Shown: positions 7,811 to 16,465, counted from the first letter of the stretch. The stretch is DNA of 17,497 nt from M55B112 sp040880545 (GCA_040880545.1 JBBDIE010000141.1:1-17497); one strand, 5' to 3'. The notes: a model not told the origin generated them from the sequence alone. Program-made: numbers and translations.

Positions 7811-9859
7811 ATGTGGTTTTCTAAAATAACTGCAGCATTTATACCGGTAATTCTGGCCATTATGTCACTTCCTGTCATGGGACAACCAGCGGCAGACAGG
7901 GGAATACTGGATTTGCGGAATTATAAATTCAATGTTCAGGGAACTATTCAGGTAACCGGAGAGTGGGGTTTTTACTGGAAACAACTGATCGACCCGAGTT
8001 CACCTGCAGAGACGGCAGATTCCTATATTAATGTTCCTTCCGCATGGAAGCAGTTGAAGAGTGAAATACCAGGGATAGAACCAGTGGGGTACGGATCATA
8101 TAATCTTAAGATACTTTTACCCGCTAATATTGAGAATATTGCCTTACGGTTTACGGAAGTTTTTTCATCCTCGGGGTATTATGTGAACGGGAAGCATGTG
8201 GGGTTTAATGGTTACCCGGGCACAAACAAGTACCAGACGGTATTCGGTTACCTGCCAACCATATATGTACTTCCGGTAAAATCCCGGGAAATTGACCTGG
8301 TGGTACATGTCTCGAATTTCGAGCACAAGTCAGGAGGAATCAGGGGGGGGCTGGAAATTGGCACACCCCTGCAGATCATGGAAAAAAGTTTAAGACGGCA
8401 GAACAGGGACTTTTTTCTTCTGGGTGCATTTCTGGTCATCGGCGTATACTTCATGGGCCTGTACCTGATGCGATCAACCTTATACAAGCTGTTTTTTTCA
8501 CTCATCTGTATGGTTATGGGCTTCAGGATACTGATCCTCAGTGAAGCAGGATTTCTAAGTGGAGACTGGGTTACCTGCATCAGTCGGTTACGGCTCGAAT
8601 ACCTGAGCTTTGATCTGATCGTACCACTGTTTGTGATGATGATCAGGGTTGTTTTCCCCCATGACTTTCCCAAGTTATTATTCAAGGTGATTATCTGGAC
8701 ATGTTCCCTAATGATCATCGTCGTGATCGTTTCACCTGTCAGCCTTTTCACTGCAGCGTCTATCTACTACATGTATTTTGTAATGTTCACAGCAGCTGTG
8801 ATCCTGTATGTGATCGCACTCGCATGGATCAGGGGACGTGCCTTTGCACCCGGTTTTGCAATTGGAATTGCCATTGTTACCGTGGGAGTGGTAAATGATA
8901 TGTTATTTGTATTGGATGTGATTGAGACGGGTCATTTATCGCATATTACCATGTTCGCTTACCTCCTTATTTATGCCATGATATTTTCGGGCAGGACCAA
9001 CAAGGAACTTAAACAAAACCACCAGTTATCGGCAGAGATAAAACGTGTTAATGAAAATCTTGAATTCATCGTCGAAAAACGTATGCGGGAGTTGAATGAA
9101 AAATCGGAAGAGTTGATAAGGCACAGGGAGGAGTTGAAACAGGGAAATAATGTTCTTCAGAAAGAGATCAATATCCGTAACCGGTTTTTCACCATCATGG
9201 GACACGATATAAAGGGGCCGGTAGGATACGCGAGCCAGGTTCTGGATCTGATCATGGAGGGGAGCATGTCCAGGGAGGATGAGCGCGAGATGTTAAGTTT
9301 ACTGGCCCAGAGTTCCCGGGCCACCTATAACCTGGTTGAAAATCTTCTATACTGGGGAAGGTCCCAGACAGGAGAGCTGAAAAGTATGCCTGTCGTCTTT
9401 CCGCTGGACAAGATCGTTCTTGAAACAACGGAATTGTTTAATCTTCCTTTGAAGAACAAAAAAATAAAACTGGAAATTGATGTGGAGGAGGAGGTTTCTG
9501 TATTTGCAGACAAGGAGCATATTCGGTTGGTAATCAGAAATTTGTTGTCCAATGCCGTTAAGTTTACCTTTGAAGGCGGGGAGATAGGCATCTGTGCAAG
9601 GGACAACCTGAAAACAGGTAAGACGCTGATAGAAATTAAGGATACGGGTACCGGCATCGGGCAAAATGAGATCAGGAATATTTTTACAACCCGGGATGTT
9701 ATATCTGCCACCGGCACAAAGAATGAAAAAGGGTCAGGTATCGGACTGAAACTCTGTAAAGAGTTGATGGAGCTCAACAACGGGGAAATTACTGTTGAAA
9801 GTACAGTAGGCTCAGGAACAACCTTTCGGATAAGCCTGCCCCGCCATTCAATGCTTTAA
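7811..9859 (+). CDS. 7TMR-DISM sensor histidine kinase
   Basis: This 682-residue inner-membrane protein has a signal peptide (1-24), a periplasmic jelly-roll domain (about 30-190) opening with the LDLRNYKF and GEWGFYWKQL patterns typical of 7TMR-DISM receptors, seven membrane segments (about 200-395), a coiled coil (about 398-457), a HisKA dimerisation domain with His465 in GHDIKGPV, and a HATPase domain: N-box with Asn581, G1 DTGTGIG (from Asp611), G2 GSGIGL (from 641). All key residues for autophosphorylation are present. There is no receiver domain fused and no response regulator gene nearby, so the partner is encoded elsewhere. The periplasmic fold is galactose-binding-like, so a sugar ligand is possible given two flanking GH2 genes, but this is inference. 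Its last 12 bases overlap the end of the convergent GH2 gene. Confidence 0.93.
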   Translation: MWFSKITAAFIPVILAIMSLPVMGQPAADRGILDLRNYKFNVQGTIQVTGEWGFYWKQLIDPSSPAETADSYINVPSAWKQLKSEIPGIEPVGYGSYNLKILLPANIENIALRFTEVFSSSGYYVNGKHVGFNGYPGTNKYQTVFGYLPTIYVLPVKSREIDLVVHVSNFEHKSGGIRGGLEIGTPLQIMEKSLRRQNRDFFLLGAFLVIGVYFMGLYLMRSTLYKLFFSLICMVMGFRILILSEAGFLSGDWVTCISRLRLEYLSFDLIVPLFVMMIRVVFPHDFPKLLFKVIIWTCSLMIIVVIVSPVSLFTAASIYYMYFVMFTAAVILYVIALAWIRGRAFAPGFAIGIAIVTVGVVNDMLFVLDVIETGHLSHITMFAYLLIYAMIFSGRTNKELKQNHQLSAEIKRVNENLEFIVEKRMRELNEKSEELIRHREELKQGNNVLQKEINIRNRFFTIMGHDIKGPVGYASQVLDLIMEGSMSREDEREMLSLLAQSSRATYNLVENLLYWGRSQTGELKSMPVVFPLDKIVLETTELFNLPLKNKKIKLEIDVEEEVSVFADKEHIRLVIRNLLSNAVKFTFEGGEIGICARDNLKTGKTLIEIKDTGTGIGQNEIRNIFTTRDVISATGTKNEKGSGIGLKLCKELMELNNGEITVESTVGSGTTFRISLPRHSML

Positions 9860-12286
9860 ATTTTCCGGTGAGATGGATCTGAGCTGTGTCTCGGCCGGAA
9901 GGAGCCCAGCTGCAGTTGCACTGATAATCAGATCGCCTGGTTCCAGGGTGGACTGCACGATCAGCAGCTGCCGGCCTTCGTAAACACGTTTTTGGGCCGA
10001 GCCATAAGGCGTATGGTCCGCCGGGTCACCGTTGTCGATCACCCTGATACTTCCCGGACCGCGTAATTCATAATTTATCAGGTGGTTTGCTGTGGGGTAG
10101 ATGGTTCCAATATCATCGGTCACTGAGGTTTCTATATGAACCACATCCTGTCCGTCTGCCAACAGTTCCTTTTTATCCGGGTTCATCATAATCCTGGTGG
10201 GGGCGGAGGAAGTAACCAGTGAATCTTTCACTTGTATGGTTCTACCTTCCTTGTCAAGGTGGGTGGCTGTCGCCATTATTTTTCCGGGGTGATAGGGCAG
10301 TTTGAATTTGATTACACCATCTTCAAAATTACTTCGCTGCATGGTTAGTCGCAGGGAATCATTCAGCACCAGTTCCACGTTCTCGCAATTACTGTACACC
10401 ACAAGTTGTAGTTCATCCCCGACATTATTAAAGTTCCAGTGCCGGACCACAGGCGGTCCTGCCCAGGGTAACTGCCAATTTGTGCTGTTGCTCAGCGAAT
10501 CAACCAGGGTTTGATCCACCACGGTGATCTTCACCATCGGTATTTCCGAATAGATGCTTTGGGTGTAATAGGCATATGGTTTGATGACAGCATTCGTCTT
10601 CAACAAGCCATTGTAAAAGGAGCGGTAAGGCCATCTGCCCGATTCTCCGAAATAGTCGATACCGGCCCATATAAACTGACCAGCGAAGAATGTGTCGATA
10701 TCCATCCACGAATTTTCAAGGTAACTGATGGATCCGAAATCCGACCTGCGGTTTTTATTATACACTTTGGTTTCTGATGCCAGCCAAATCAATTCCGGAT
10801 ATTTTTCGTGCCAGGCAGCAAATGAATCTGTGCGGTAATTATAGCTGATCAACGGCTCAATATGGATAGATCCGGAAGGGATTTCATTGCCCCTTTCGGG
10901 ATACCCCGGATGAAGTCCGATGGTGATCCACCTGGACGAATCTGTTTTTTTTGTAATTGCAGCAAGTTTCTTATACCACGCTACTGCTGATTTGGGATCA
11001 TCCAGTTGTTCGACGGTTTCGTTCCCCAGGCTCCATGCGATAATGGAAGGATGGTTGATGTCCCGCTTAATGAAATAGGTCAGGTCCTTTTCATAGGTCT
11101 CCGTGAATTTAAAATCACCTGTGGAGAGGTGCCACATTTGTTCCCATTTGTCATACATTTCTCCAATTACGAGGAATCCCATTTTGTCGCACATATCCAG
11201 CAGTTCGGGTGCATGCGGATTATGGGCCAGCCGGAGAGCATTGACCCCCAGCTCTTTTAAAACCTTAAGACGGTATTCCCAGGTGGCAACAGGCACGGCA
11301 GCGCCAAGTTCTCCACCGTCATGATGAATGCAGACCCCTTTTAACCAAACTTTCTTCCCGTTTAAAATGAAGCCTGAGTCGGGCGAAAATTCAATATCCC
11401 TGATACCAAACCTGGTACTGACCTGGTCGACCGTCCTGCCATTTTGTACCAGGTAGCTCCGGAGTTCATATTGCACAGGATTTTTATCCGACCAGTATTC
11501 AGGTTCCGGTACCACATGCTTACCGGTTACTATCATGTTGCTGTTTGCCCCCATTTTCGATGACGACATGTGGGTTGATACCAGGCTGCCATCCGGGCCG
11601 TGCAGGTCAGACCTGATCCTGAACCGGGTCCTTTTACTATTTGTGTTGACGATTTCAGTGTTGGATATCACAACCCTTTCTCCTTCTCTTTCCTCATGGG
11701 TAACTACGGTATTGTGTACAGGAAAATGCAGTTTGTTCGTTGCGATCAGTTTTACATGACGATAAATTCCTGCTCCCGAGTACCAGCGATCGGCCGGTAC
11801 TTCAGAACAGTCGGTCTTTACAGCGATTACATTGACACTGTCCTTGTTTACCAGGTCCGAAATATCCAGGGTAAAACCGATATATCCGTAATTTTGTTTT
11901 CCTGCATAGGTGCCGTTCACCCATACCTCAGCATTCATATACACTCCGTCGAAGACAAGGTAGAACTGCTCCTTTGACTTCAATGCCGAGAGATCAAGAT
12001 GTTTTCGGTACCAACCGATACCTCCCGGATAAAAACCACCTGCGGTACCGGATTTGTTATCAGCAGAAACCTCTCCCCTGATCATCCAGTCGTGGGGAAC
12101 GGTAACAAATTCCCACTTCGTATCATCAAACCCGGGATCACTGAACAGTGTGTCATCATCCAGCATAAACCTCCAGTTCAGATCAATTTTCTGATCCGTA
12201 CGCGGTTGCATATTACCGGTGCTGAAAATCATCCATGCGGCGACGGAGAGTATAATAGCAATGATTATCCAGTGAATTGGTTTCAT
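9848..12286 (-). CDS. Membrane-anchored GH2 beta-galactosidase-like enzyme with DUF4982/GH2_C5-type tail
   Basis: This 812-residue protein starts with one hydrophobic segment (about 6-23) that lacks a clear cleavage site or lipobox, so it is probably anchored by an uncleaved signal. Then come the GH2 sugar-binding domain (about 35-185; VPHDWMIRGE and GGIGWYRKHL are typical), an Ig-like domain (190-300), a TIM barrel (300-600), a DUF4982-like module (about 610-690) and a C-terminal Ig-like GH2_C5-type domain (about 700-805). The acid/base is Glu423 in WSLGNETV and the nucleophile is Glu505 in WLASETKV. This arrangement is common in Bacteroidota GH2 beta-galactosidases and differs clearly from the LacZ-type enzyme at 3545-6706, so the two are not recent duplicates. 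Some relatives act on other beta-glycosides. The start lies 11 bases after the stop of the SatD-like regulator, so both form one operon. Confidence 0.92.
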   Translation of the reverse strand: MKPIHWIIIAIILSVAAWMIFSTGNMQPRTDQKIDLNWRFMLDDDTLFSDPGFDDTKWEFVTVPHDWMIRGEVSADNKSGTAGGFYPGGIGWYRKHLDLSALKSKEQFYLVFDGVYMNAEVWVNGTYAGKQNYGYIGFTLDISDLVNKDSVNVIAVKTDCSEVPADRWYSGAGIYRHVKLIATNKLHFPVHNTVVTHEEREGERVVISNTEIVNTNSKRTRFRIRSDLHGPDGSLVSTHMSSSKMGANSNMIVTGKHVVPEPEYWSDKNPVQYELRSYLVQNGRTVDQVSTRFGIRDIEFSPDSGFILNGKKVWLKGVCIHHDGGELGAAVPVATWEYRLKVLKELGVNALRLAHNPHAPELLDMCDKMGFLVIGEMYDKWEQMWHLSTGDFKFTETYEKDLTYFIKRDINHPSIIAWSLGNETVEQLDDPKSAVAWYKKLAAITKKTDSSRWITIGLHPGYPERGNEIPSGSIHIEPLISYNYRTDSFAAWHEKYPELIWLASETKVYNKNRRSDFGSISYLENSWMDIDTFFAGQFIWAGIDYFGESGRWPYRSFYNGLLKTNAVIKPYAYYTQSIYSEIPMVKITVVDQTLVDSLSNSTNWQLPWAGPPVVRHWNFNNVGDELQLVVYSNCENVELVLNDSLRLTMQRSNFEDGVIKFKLPYHPGKIMATATHLDKEGRTIQVKDSLVTSSAPTRIMMNPDKKELLADGQDVVHIETSVTDDIGTIYPTANHLINYELRGPGSIRVIDNGDPADHTPYGSAQKRVYEGRQLLIVQSTLEPGDLIISATAAGLLPAETQLRSISPENLKH

Positions 12287-12297
12287 AGGTGACCAGT

Positions 12298-12948
12298 TTA
12301 TTTACACAGCAATGAGGTGTATCGCGTCAAAAACTTTTCCACAGCTTCCAGGTGGGCCGCTTTCAGCCTCCTGTTCACTGCAGGCTGGGAGATGTGCAGT
12401 GCCTCGCTGATCTCTGTCTGGTTTTTCCCTGAAATACTCAGGTATAGCGCTTCCGCCTGCTCATCCGACCAGTCATGTATCAGCATATCCATAAACGAAC
12501 AGGCAACACCTAATTCTTCATTCATGTCATCGTCTTCCGTAGTAATCTGCAAACGCTGATTTCTCTTCATGGAGCGAAGTCCGTTGTCTGCAAAACGAAA
12601 GGCGGTACCGTCCGATTCCCTGAGTTGATTCTGGAATAATTCAATGGGGCCAATGCCCACCGAGAGCCTGAGTTCAGACCTGATCTGTAATTCGATATGG
12701 GTTTTGTAGCGAAATTTACATGCCAGCAATATAAGGGAACGTAGTGCAGAATGAGGTACAGCAGTAAGACAGAGAAACTCATCCATCCGGATGATTTCAT
12801 AGACAAGCTTGCTCTCCTGGCCGTTCTCGTAGTTTACCTCTTTGAAAGAGTCCCTGATTATATCAGGTACCTGCCCAAGCTGTTCCTGGGAGATCTTTCT
12901 GCTTTCTGCAATTTCACCTGAAATTACAGCATAAATTTTATCTGACAT
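12298..12948 (-). CDS. SatD-like nucleotidyl-cyclase-fold protein with C-terminal HTH; probable transcriptional regulator
   Basis: The 216-residue protein starts with YAVISGEIAESRKI (6-19), the same pattern as the GDIVxSR start of SatD-like and class III nucleotidyl-cyclase-fold domains. It continues with IIRMDEFLCL (52-61, in place of YRGDSF) and LSVGIGPI...SDGTAFRFA (95-120). The first metal aspartate is replaced by Glu12, the second is kept as Asp56, so catalysis is doubtful and ligand sensing is more likely. The C-terminus holds a helix-turn-helix: QTEISEALHISQPAVNRRLK (177-196). It is cytoplasmic, without signal or membrane segment. It is the first gene of an operon with the GH2 gene 11 bases downstream, behind a strong promoter match. 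Relatives that I recall in Bacteroidota usually sit by a DUF3307 gene, which is absent here. Regulation of the adjacent GH2 gene is inference. Confidence 0.75.
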   Translation of the reverse strand: MSDKIYAVISGEIAESRKISQEQLGQVPDIIRDSFKEVNYENGQESKLVYEIIRMDEFLCLTAVPHSALRSLILLACKFRYKTHIELQIRSELRLSVGIGPIELFQNQLRESDGTAFRFADNGLRSMKRNQRLQITTEDDDMNEELGVACSFMDMLIHDWSDEQAEALYLSISGKNQTEISEALHISQPAVNRRLKAAHLEAVEKFLTRYTSLLCK

Positions 12949-13008
12949 AACGAAGCAATTAAAAAAATATATTTATACCAGCCATATATTACAAAAAGAG
13001 GCAGAAAG

Positions 13009-13041
13009 CAAAGATATAACAAAAAAACATTATAATCCAAA
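13009..13041 (-). promoter_or_regulatory. Strong Bacteroidota promoter for the SatD-like/GH2 operon
   Basis: On the minus strand the sequence reads TTTG (13041-13038), 21 bases, TATCTTTG (13016-13009). Both elements match the Bacteroidota consensus TTTG/TAnnTTTG completely and the spacing is within the usual range. Predicted transcription start is near 13002, giving a leader of about 55 nt before ATG at 12948. Confidence 0.7.
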
Positions 13042-13089
13042 CCATAATTAAAAATATGCATAATTTACCGTAATTTCATGGGCAGATAA

Positions 13090-13103
13090 GCCTGTATACA
13101 GGC
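13090..13103. promoter_or_regulatory. 14-bp perfect palindrome, candidate operator
   Basis: GCCTGTATACAGGC is its own reverse complement. It is framed by direct repeats: ATTTCATG at 13073-13080 and 13112-13119, and GGGCAG at 13080-13085 and 13104-13109. It lies about 50 bases upstream of the -33 element of the minus-strand promoter and about 140 bases before the MG2 gene. Symmetry and position fit a site for a dimeric DNA-binding protein; which protein is not known. Confidence 0.4.
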
Positions 13104-13243
13104 GGGCAGTCATTTCATGCAGCCTGGAATTATCAATGGTGTCAGTTGGCAGGAGGATTATGACTTCAAAAAATACCCCTGTTCACGCTTCTGATAATTT
13201 GATTAATTGACTAACTTGCCTGTTACACAAAAGAGCGTGCATT

Positions 13244-15352
13244 ATGAAAACTTCAGGAATCGGTTTATGTCTGGCGGCAGGAATATGGTTTACCTGTCCG
13301 GCACTTTATTCACAATCGACAGGAGAATTGACGAACCAGATAAAGGAGCGGATAACACACTATTTTACGGAAAAGCCCCATGACAATATTTATGTGCACA
13401 CCGACCGGTCGGTATATTTCGCTGGAGAGTATATCCTGTTTCAAACCACCGTTACCGATGCGGCAAACCTGCGGCCATCGGTCAGATCAGATAACAGTGT
13501 ACTGGTTCTGATGGATACGGAAGGACGGGAAATTGTGAGCACTACGGTCAGGATATCGGAAGGACAAGCGGGGGGTAGTTTTAAGATTCCTGAAGATTTG
13601 CGACCGGGAAATTACAGTCTCATAGGATATGTTATGAAGGATAACCAGGTTACCGCGAACAAGGTGTACAATAAGCTGTTGGTAATCCTTGATCCCGGAG
13701 ATCAGCTTATGATTGACTTTGTATTTGATAAGGATACTTATACTGACGGCGATCCCTATAAACTGACCATAAACAGTTATGGAAAAAACGGGAGTGAATT
13801 GAAGGGGGTGAATTTGGCCTATGCAATAAGCACAGATGCAACATTATTGTCAAAAGGTGAAGGTAAGAGTTCCAGGGATGGTACTTATACAATTGAAGGT
13901 GTGGTACCGGGAGATTCAGATGGATTGGTGGTGATTGATATCCATGCAGAAAGAAGGAAATCGGAGCAGCATATGACATTACAGGTGCCTCAAAAGGAGC
14001 GGGTGTTGAAGGAAGCAGGCGGGGACAAGGGGCCGGTAAAATTCCTGGTGCGGGAGCTTACCGGTAGTCAGCTGAAGATGTCTGCCGATTATACTGGTTC
14101 TGCGTTGGCTGATGAGACCAGGGTGGTCGTCGGATTGTTCAGAAAAGGGTTGTTATACTGGTCGGCACCAGGGACCCTGAAGCAGGTCAGAGAGTTTTCA
14201 GTGCCGGTATCCAGGATTCCATCCGGAATACTTAATGTGGTAATGTTTGCTGAAGATGGAAGTCTGCTGACCGAAAGCATGGTCTTTTATGAGCGGGAGG
14301 ATCAACCCGAAATTGATTTGACATTTGACAAAGCGGTATATGGCAGAAGGGAGCTAGTAAGTGCAACGGTGGAATTAACAGGAGCGCCGGCCGGGGATGA
14401 TTCCGAAGTATTGCTGACAGCATCTGTGGTGCCGAAAGAGATGGTACCGGTGGATGAACTGCTGATGGATGATTATATGTTGATTGATGTTGACCTTCAG
14501 CAAGACACCAGGGTGTTGTTGGCCGGCGCGGAAGGAGCGGAACGTGAGGCAGTGATAAACATGATGATGGAACGGTATGACAGGAATGGTTACAGCTGGG
14601 ATTACCTGACAGGGGATTCTGATATACCGGGGTCAGGTGAACCGGATGTAGTTTCCGGTGAAATAGCAGGAAACCGGTTATTTCCGGAAGGTTTCAGGGC
14701 AGCCAGGATGGCAGATTTTGCCTTGGGCATTACTGATAAAAGGCATCCGGATGCCGATCAGTTGAATTACAAACTTCAGCTTGAAAACGGTGTAGCAATT
14801 TTGGATGTTTTACGAAGTATGAAGCCCTATACGATGATGGGCAATCGAATCATTTTTTCCGGGGGCACTAATTCCATTCAGAATCAGCAGGGGGCATTGA
14901 TTGTGATTGACAATACCCCCATGGGAGAAGATGCCTCCATTCTAAGCACCATTCCCCCATCCCAGGTTGAATCCATTTTTGTATCATCCGATCCGGGGGA
15001 TATGCACCGGTATACCGGCCTGAATGTGGTGGGTATCATTGAGATCACCATGAAAGGGTATACACCTGGTTCAAGGTATGACGAGCGTGATTCGAGGGAT
15101 CAGCTGGTTAGTGATAGCTATGGAAGGTACCTGCCCGGGTATCCCGATTATAGTCTTGAGCATGATCTACAGTCGGTTCAGAGCGACTACCGGAGACTCC
15201 TTTTCTGGAAGCCAGACCTTACATTGAACGAAGAAAACCTTGCAGTACTGGAGTTTTACACCTCCGATATGAAAGGCGACTATGTGGTTGTTATTCAGGG
15301 GATGGTTGGCGTACACCCTGTTTCGATGATAGGTGAATTTCAGGTTAGGTAG
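13244..15352 (+). CDS. Secreted MG2-domain protein with C-terminal TonB-plug-like domain, no barrel
   Basis: The 702-residue protein has a signal peptide (1-23, cut near LYS-QS), then an MG2-like domain (about 45-145) with the patterns IYVHTDRSVYFAGEYILFQ and PGNYSLIGYV, typical of macroglobulin-like secreted proteins in Bacteroidota. Further beta-rich, Ig-like segments follow (about 150-370). Around 520-620 is a segment that resembles a TonB-receptor plug: ALIVIDNTPMGED (from Ala551), then ILSTIPPSQVESIFV and a GLNVVGIIEITMKG end. No outer-membrane beta barrel follows; the protein ends about 80 residues later. Such proteins are widespread in Bacteroidota without a firmly known role; surface or periplasmic protein-protein contact is likely. 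It is divergent from the SatD-like operon and ends 23 bases from the convergent BASS gene. Membership in the MG2/plug group is fairly secure, function is not. Confidence 0.8.
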   Translation: MKTSGIGLCLAAGIWFTCPALYSQSTGELTNQIKERITHYFTEKPHDNIYVHTDRSVYFAGEYILFQTTVTDAANLRPSVRSDNSVLVLMDTEGREIVSTTVRISEGQAGGSFKIPEDLRPGNYSLIGYVMKDNQVTANKVYNKLLVILDPGDQLMIDFVFDKDTYTDGDPYKLTINSYGKNGSELKGVNLAYAISTDATLLSKGEGKSSRDGTYTIEGVVPGDSDGLVVIDIHAERRKSEQHMTLQVPQKERVLKEAGGDKGPVKFLVRELTGSQLKMSADYTGSALADETRVVVGLFRKGLLYWSAPGTLKQVREFSVPVSRIPSGILNVVMFAEDGSLLTESMVFYEREDQPEIDLTFDKAVYGRRELVSATVELTGAPAGDDSEVLLTASVVPKEMVPVDELLMDDYMLIDVDLQQDTRVLLAGAEGAEREAVINMMMERYDRNGYSWDYLTGDSDIPGSGEPDVVSGEIAGNRLFPEGFRAARMADFALGITDKRHPDADQLNYKLQLENGVAILDVLRSMKPYTMMGNRIIFSGGTNSIQNQQGALIVIDNTPMGEDASILSTIPPSQVESIFVSSDPGDMHRYTGLNVVGIIEITMKGYTPGSRYDERDSRDQLVSDSYGRYLPGYPDYSLEHDLQSVQSDYRRLLFWKPDLTLNEENLAVLEFYTSDMKGDYVVVIQGMVGVHPVSMIGEFQVR

Positions 15353-15375
15353 TGGCTGTCCATGAAGTATATTGT

Positions 15376-16350
15376 TTAGGCTGCCCGCTTATTGATGCGG
15401 AAGAACCTGGCCTTTGCTTCTGCGGGAAATTTAATTTTCCCCAGGATAGCAGCGATCCCGATCCCGCTGATCATCTGCCATATTCCCCACCAGGCTGCCA
15501 TGAAGGCCATGCCCCCGTTTGCATTAAACAATCTTGGGTTGAAGATTAGTACCAGGGCGAGGCCCGAGTTCTGTATTCCGGTTTCTATACTCAGGGTTCT
15601 TCGGTCGGGAATGGAGGTTTTTGCTAAGGTTCCCACCAGGTATCCTGTGAGGAGCGTCTGGGAATTCAGAAAAAGTACGATCACACCTATGGGAAGTATA
15701 TAACCCGGTATATATTCCAGGTTGGCCCAGAGTGCCCCAACGATAAATGTCATATACAAAAAGATAGAGATAATTTTAACCGTTTTCAGGTAACGGCCGG
15801 ATAATGCCGGGAAATAGTGAGCAAAAACCATTCCGGCAACCAGGGGAAGACCGAGCAGTAAAAATACAATTTTGGCCATCTCCAGGAAATCGATTTCGAT
15901 AGGGATGTTCAGGTCACCACCACTGGCATAGAAGTTTACATATCTTCCGCCCCAGAAGGCGAAATTTAAGGGGGTAAGAAAAGAGGCGGCCAGTGTGGCG
16001 AAAGCTGTGAGACTTACCGACAACTCAATGTTTGCCTTTGCAAGCGCTGAGATGAAATTTGAAATGTTACCTCCCGGACAAGCCGAGATAAGGATCATAC
16101 CCATGGCAACTGATGGCGGTGGATTAAGCAGCATGACCAGCACAAACGTCAGAGCCGGCAATAGGAGGAATTGAGAAAATATTCCCAGGAGTGCCGGTTT
16201 GGGGTTTTTAAATAGTTTTTTAAAATTGGAAATTTTAATTTCCAGGGCCACACCAAACATGATACAGGCAAGTGTTATATTCATGTACAGCAAGCCTCCA
16301 TCACTGAAATTCAGACGAATATCGTCGATACCGGATAGCATTTCAAACAT
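15376..16350 (-). CDS. Bile acid:sodium symporter (BASS) family transporter
   Basis: This is a strongly hydrophobic inner-membrane protein of about 324 residues with nine to ten membrane segments. It holds both crossover motifs of the family: ACPGGNISN (around 90-98) followed by LSVSLTAFATL, and SIETGIQNSGLAL (around 254-266), where Glu and Gln match Na+-site residues of bacterial ASBT homologues. I chose ATG at 16350; the frame extends upstream only by a TTG codon at 16359, and ATG at 16341 is another option. BASS members carry bile acids, pantothenate, ketopantoate or other organic anions with Na+; the family name does not prove bile acid transport. It is convergent with the MG2 gene and divergent from the SDR gene, with which it shares a 137-base control region. 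Confidence 0.9.
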   Translation of the reverse strand: MFEMLSGIDDIRLNFSDGGLLYMNITLACIMFGVALEIKISNFKKLFKNPKPALLGIFSQFLLLPALTFVLVMLLNPPPSVAMGMILISACPGGNISNFISALAKANIELSVSLTAFATLAASFLTPLNFAFWGGRYVNFYASGGDLNIPIEIDFLEMAKIVFLLLGLPLVAGMVFAHYFPALSGRYLKTVKIISIFLYMTFIVGALWANLEYIPGYILPIGVIVLFLNSQTLLTGYLVGTLAKTSIPDRRTLSIETGIQNSGLALVLIFNPRLFNANGGMAFMAAWWGIWQMISGIGIAAILGKIKFPAEAKARFFRINKRAA

Positions 16351-16434
16351 AATTCTCAATTTTTAGGTTGAACAATATACATTTTTTTTTAGCATTTCAG
16401 TGGCGAAATTGCCGGGCCATTTTCAAGAAACAAG

Positions 16435-16465
16435 CAAAAATATTTATCTTAGGTGGCTTATCAAC
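16435..16465 (-). promoter_or_regulatory. Probable promoter for the BASS transporter
   Basis: On the minus strand GTTG (16465-16462) is followed after 19 bases by TATTTTTG (16442-16435), an exact TAnnTTTG match. The leader to ATG 16350 would be about 75-80 nt. The element lies in the gap shared with the divergent SDR gene. Confidence 0.45.

Larger units (their letters stand above)
12949..13243. other. Divergent intergenic control region
   Basis: This 295-base gap separates the SatD-like/GH2 operon (left, minus) from the MG2/plug gene (right, plus). The left half is very A/T-rich and holds the minus-strand promoter. The centre holds a 14-bp palindrome with direct repeats on both sides. No exact TAnnTTTG is found on the plus strand for the MG2 gene. 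No open frame with recognisable content, tRNA or terminator was seen. Confidence 0.6.

Noticed and set aside
8248..8751. 167-codon open frame on the minus strand
   Set aside because: Antisense to the membrane part of the sensor kinase; low-complexity basic translation without domain features.
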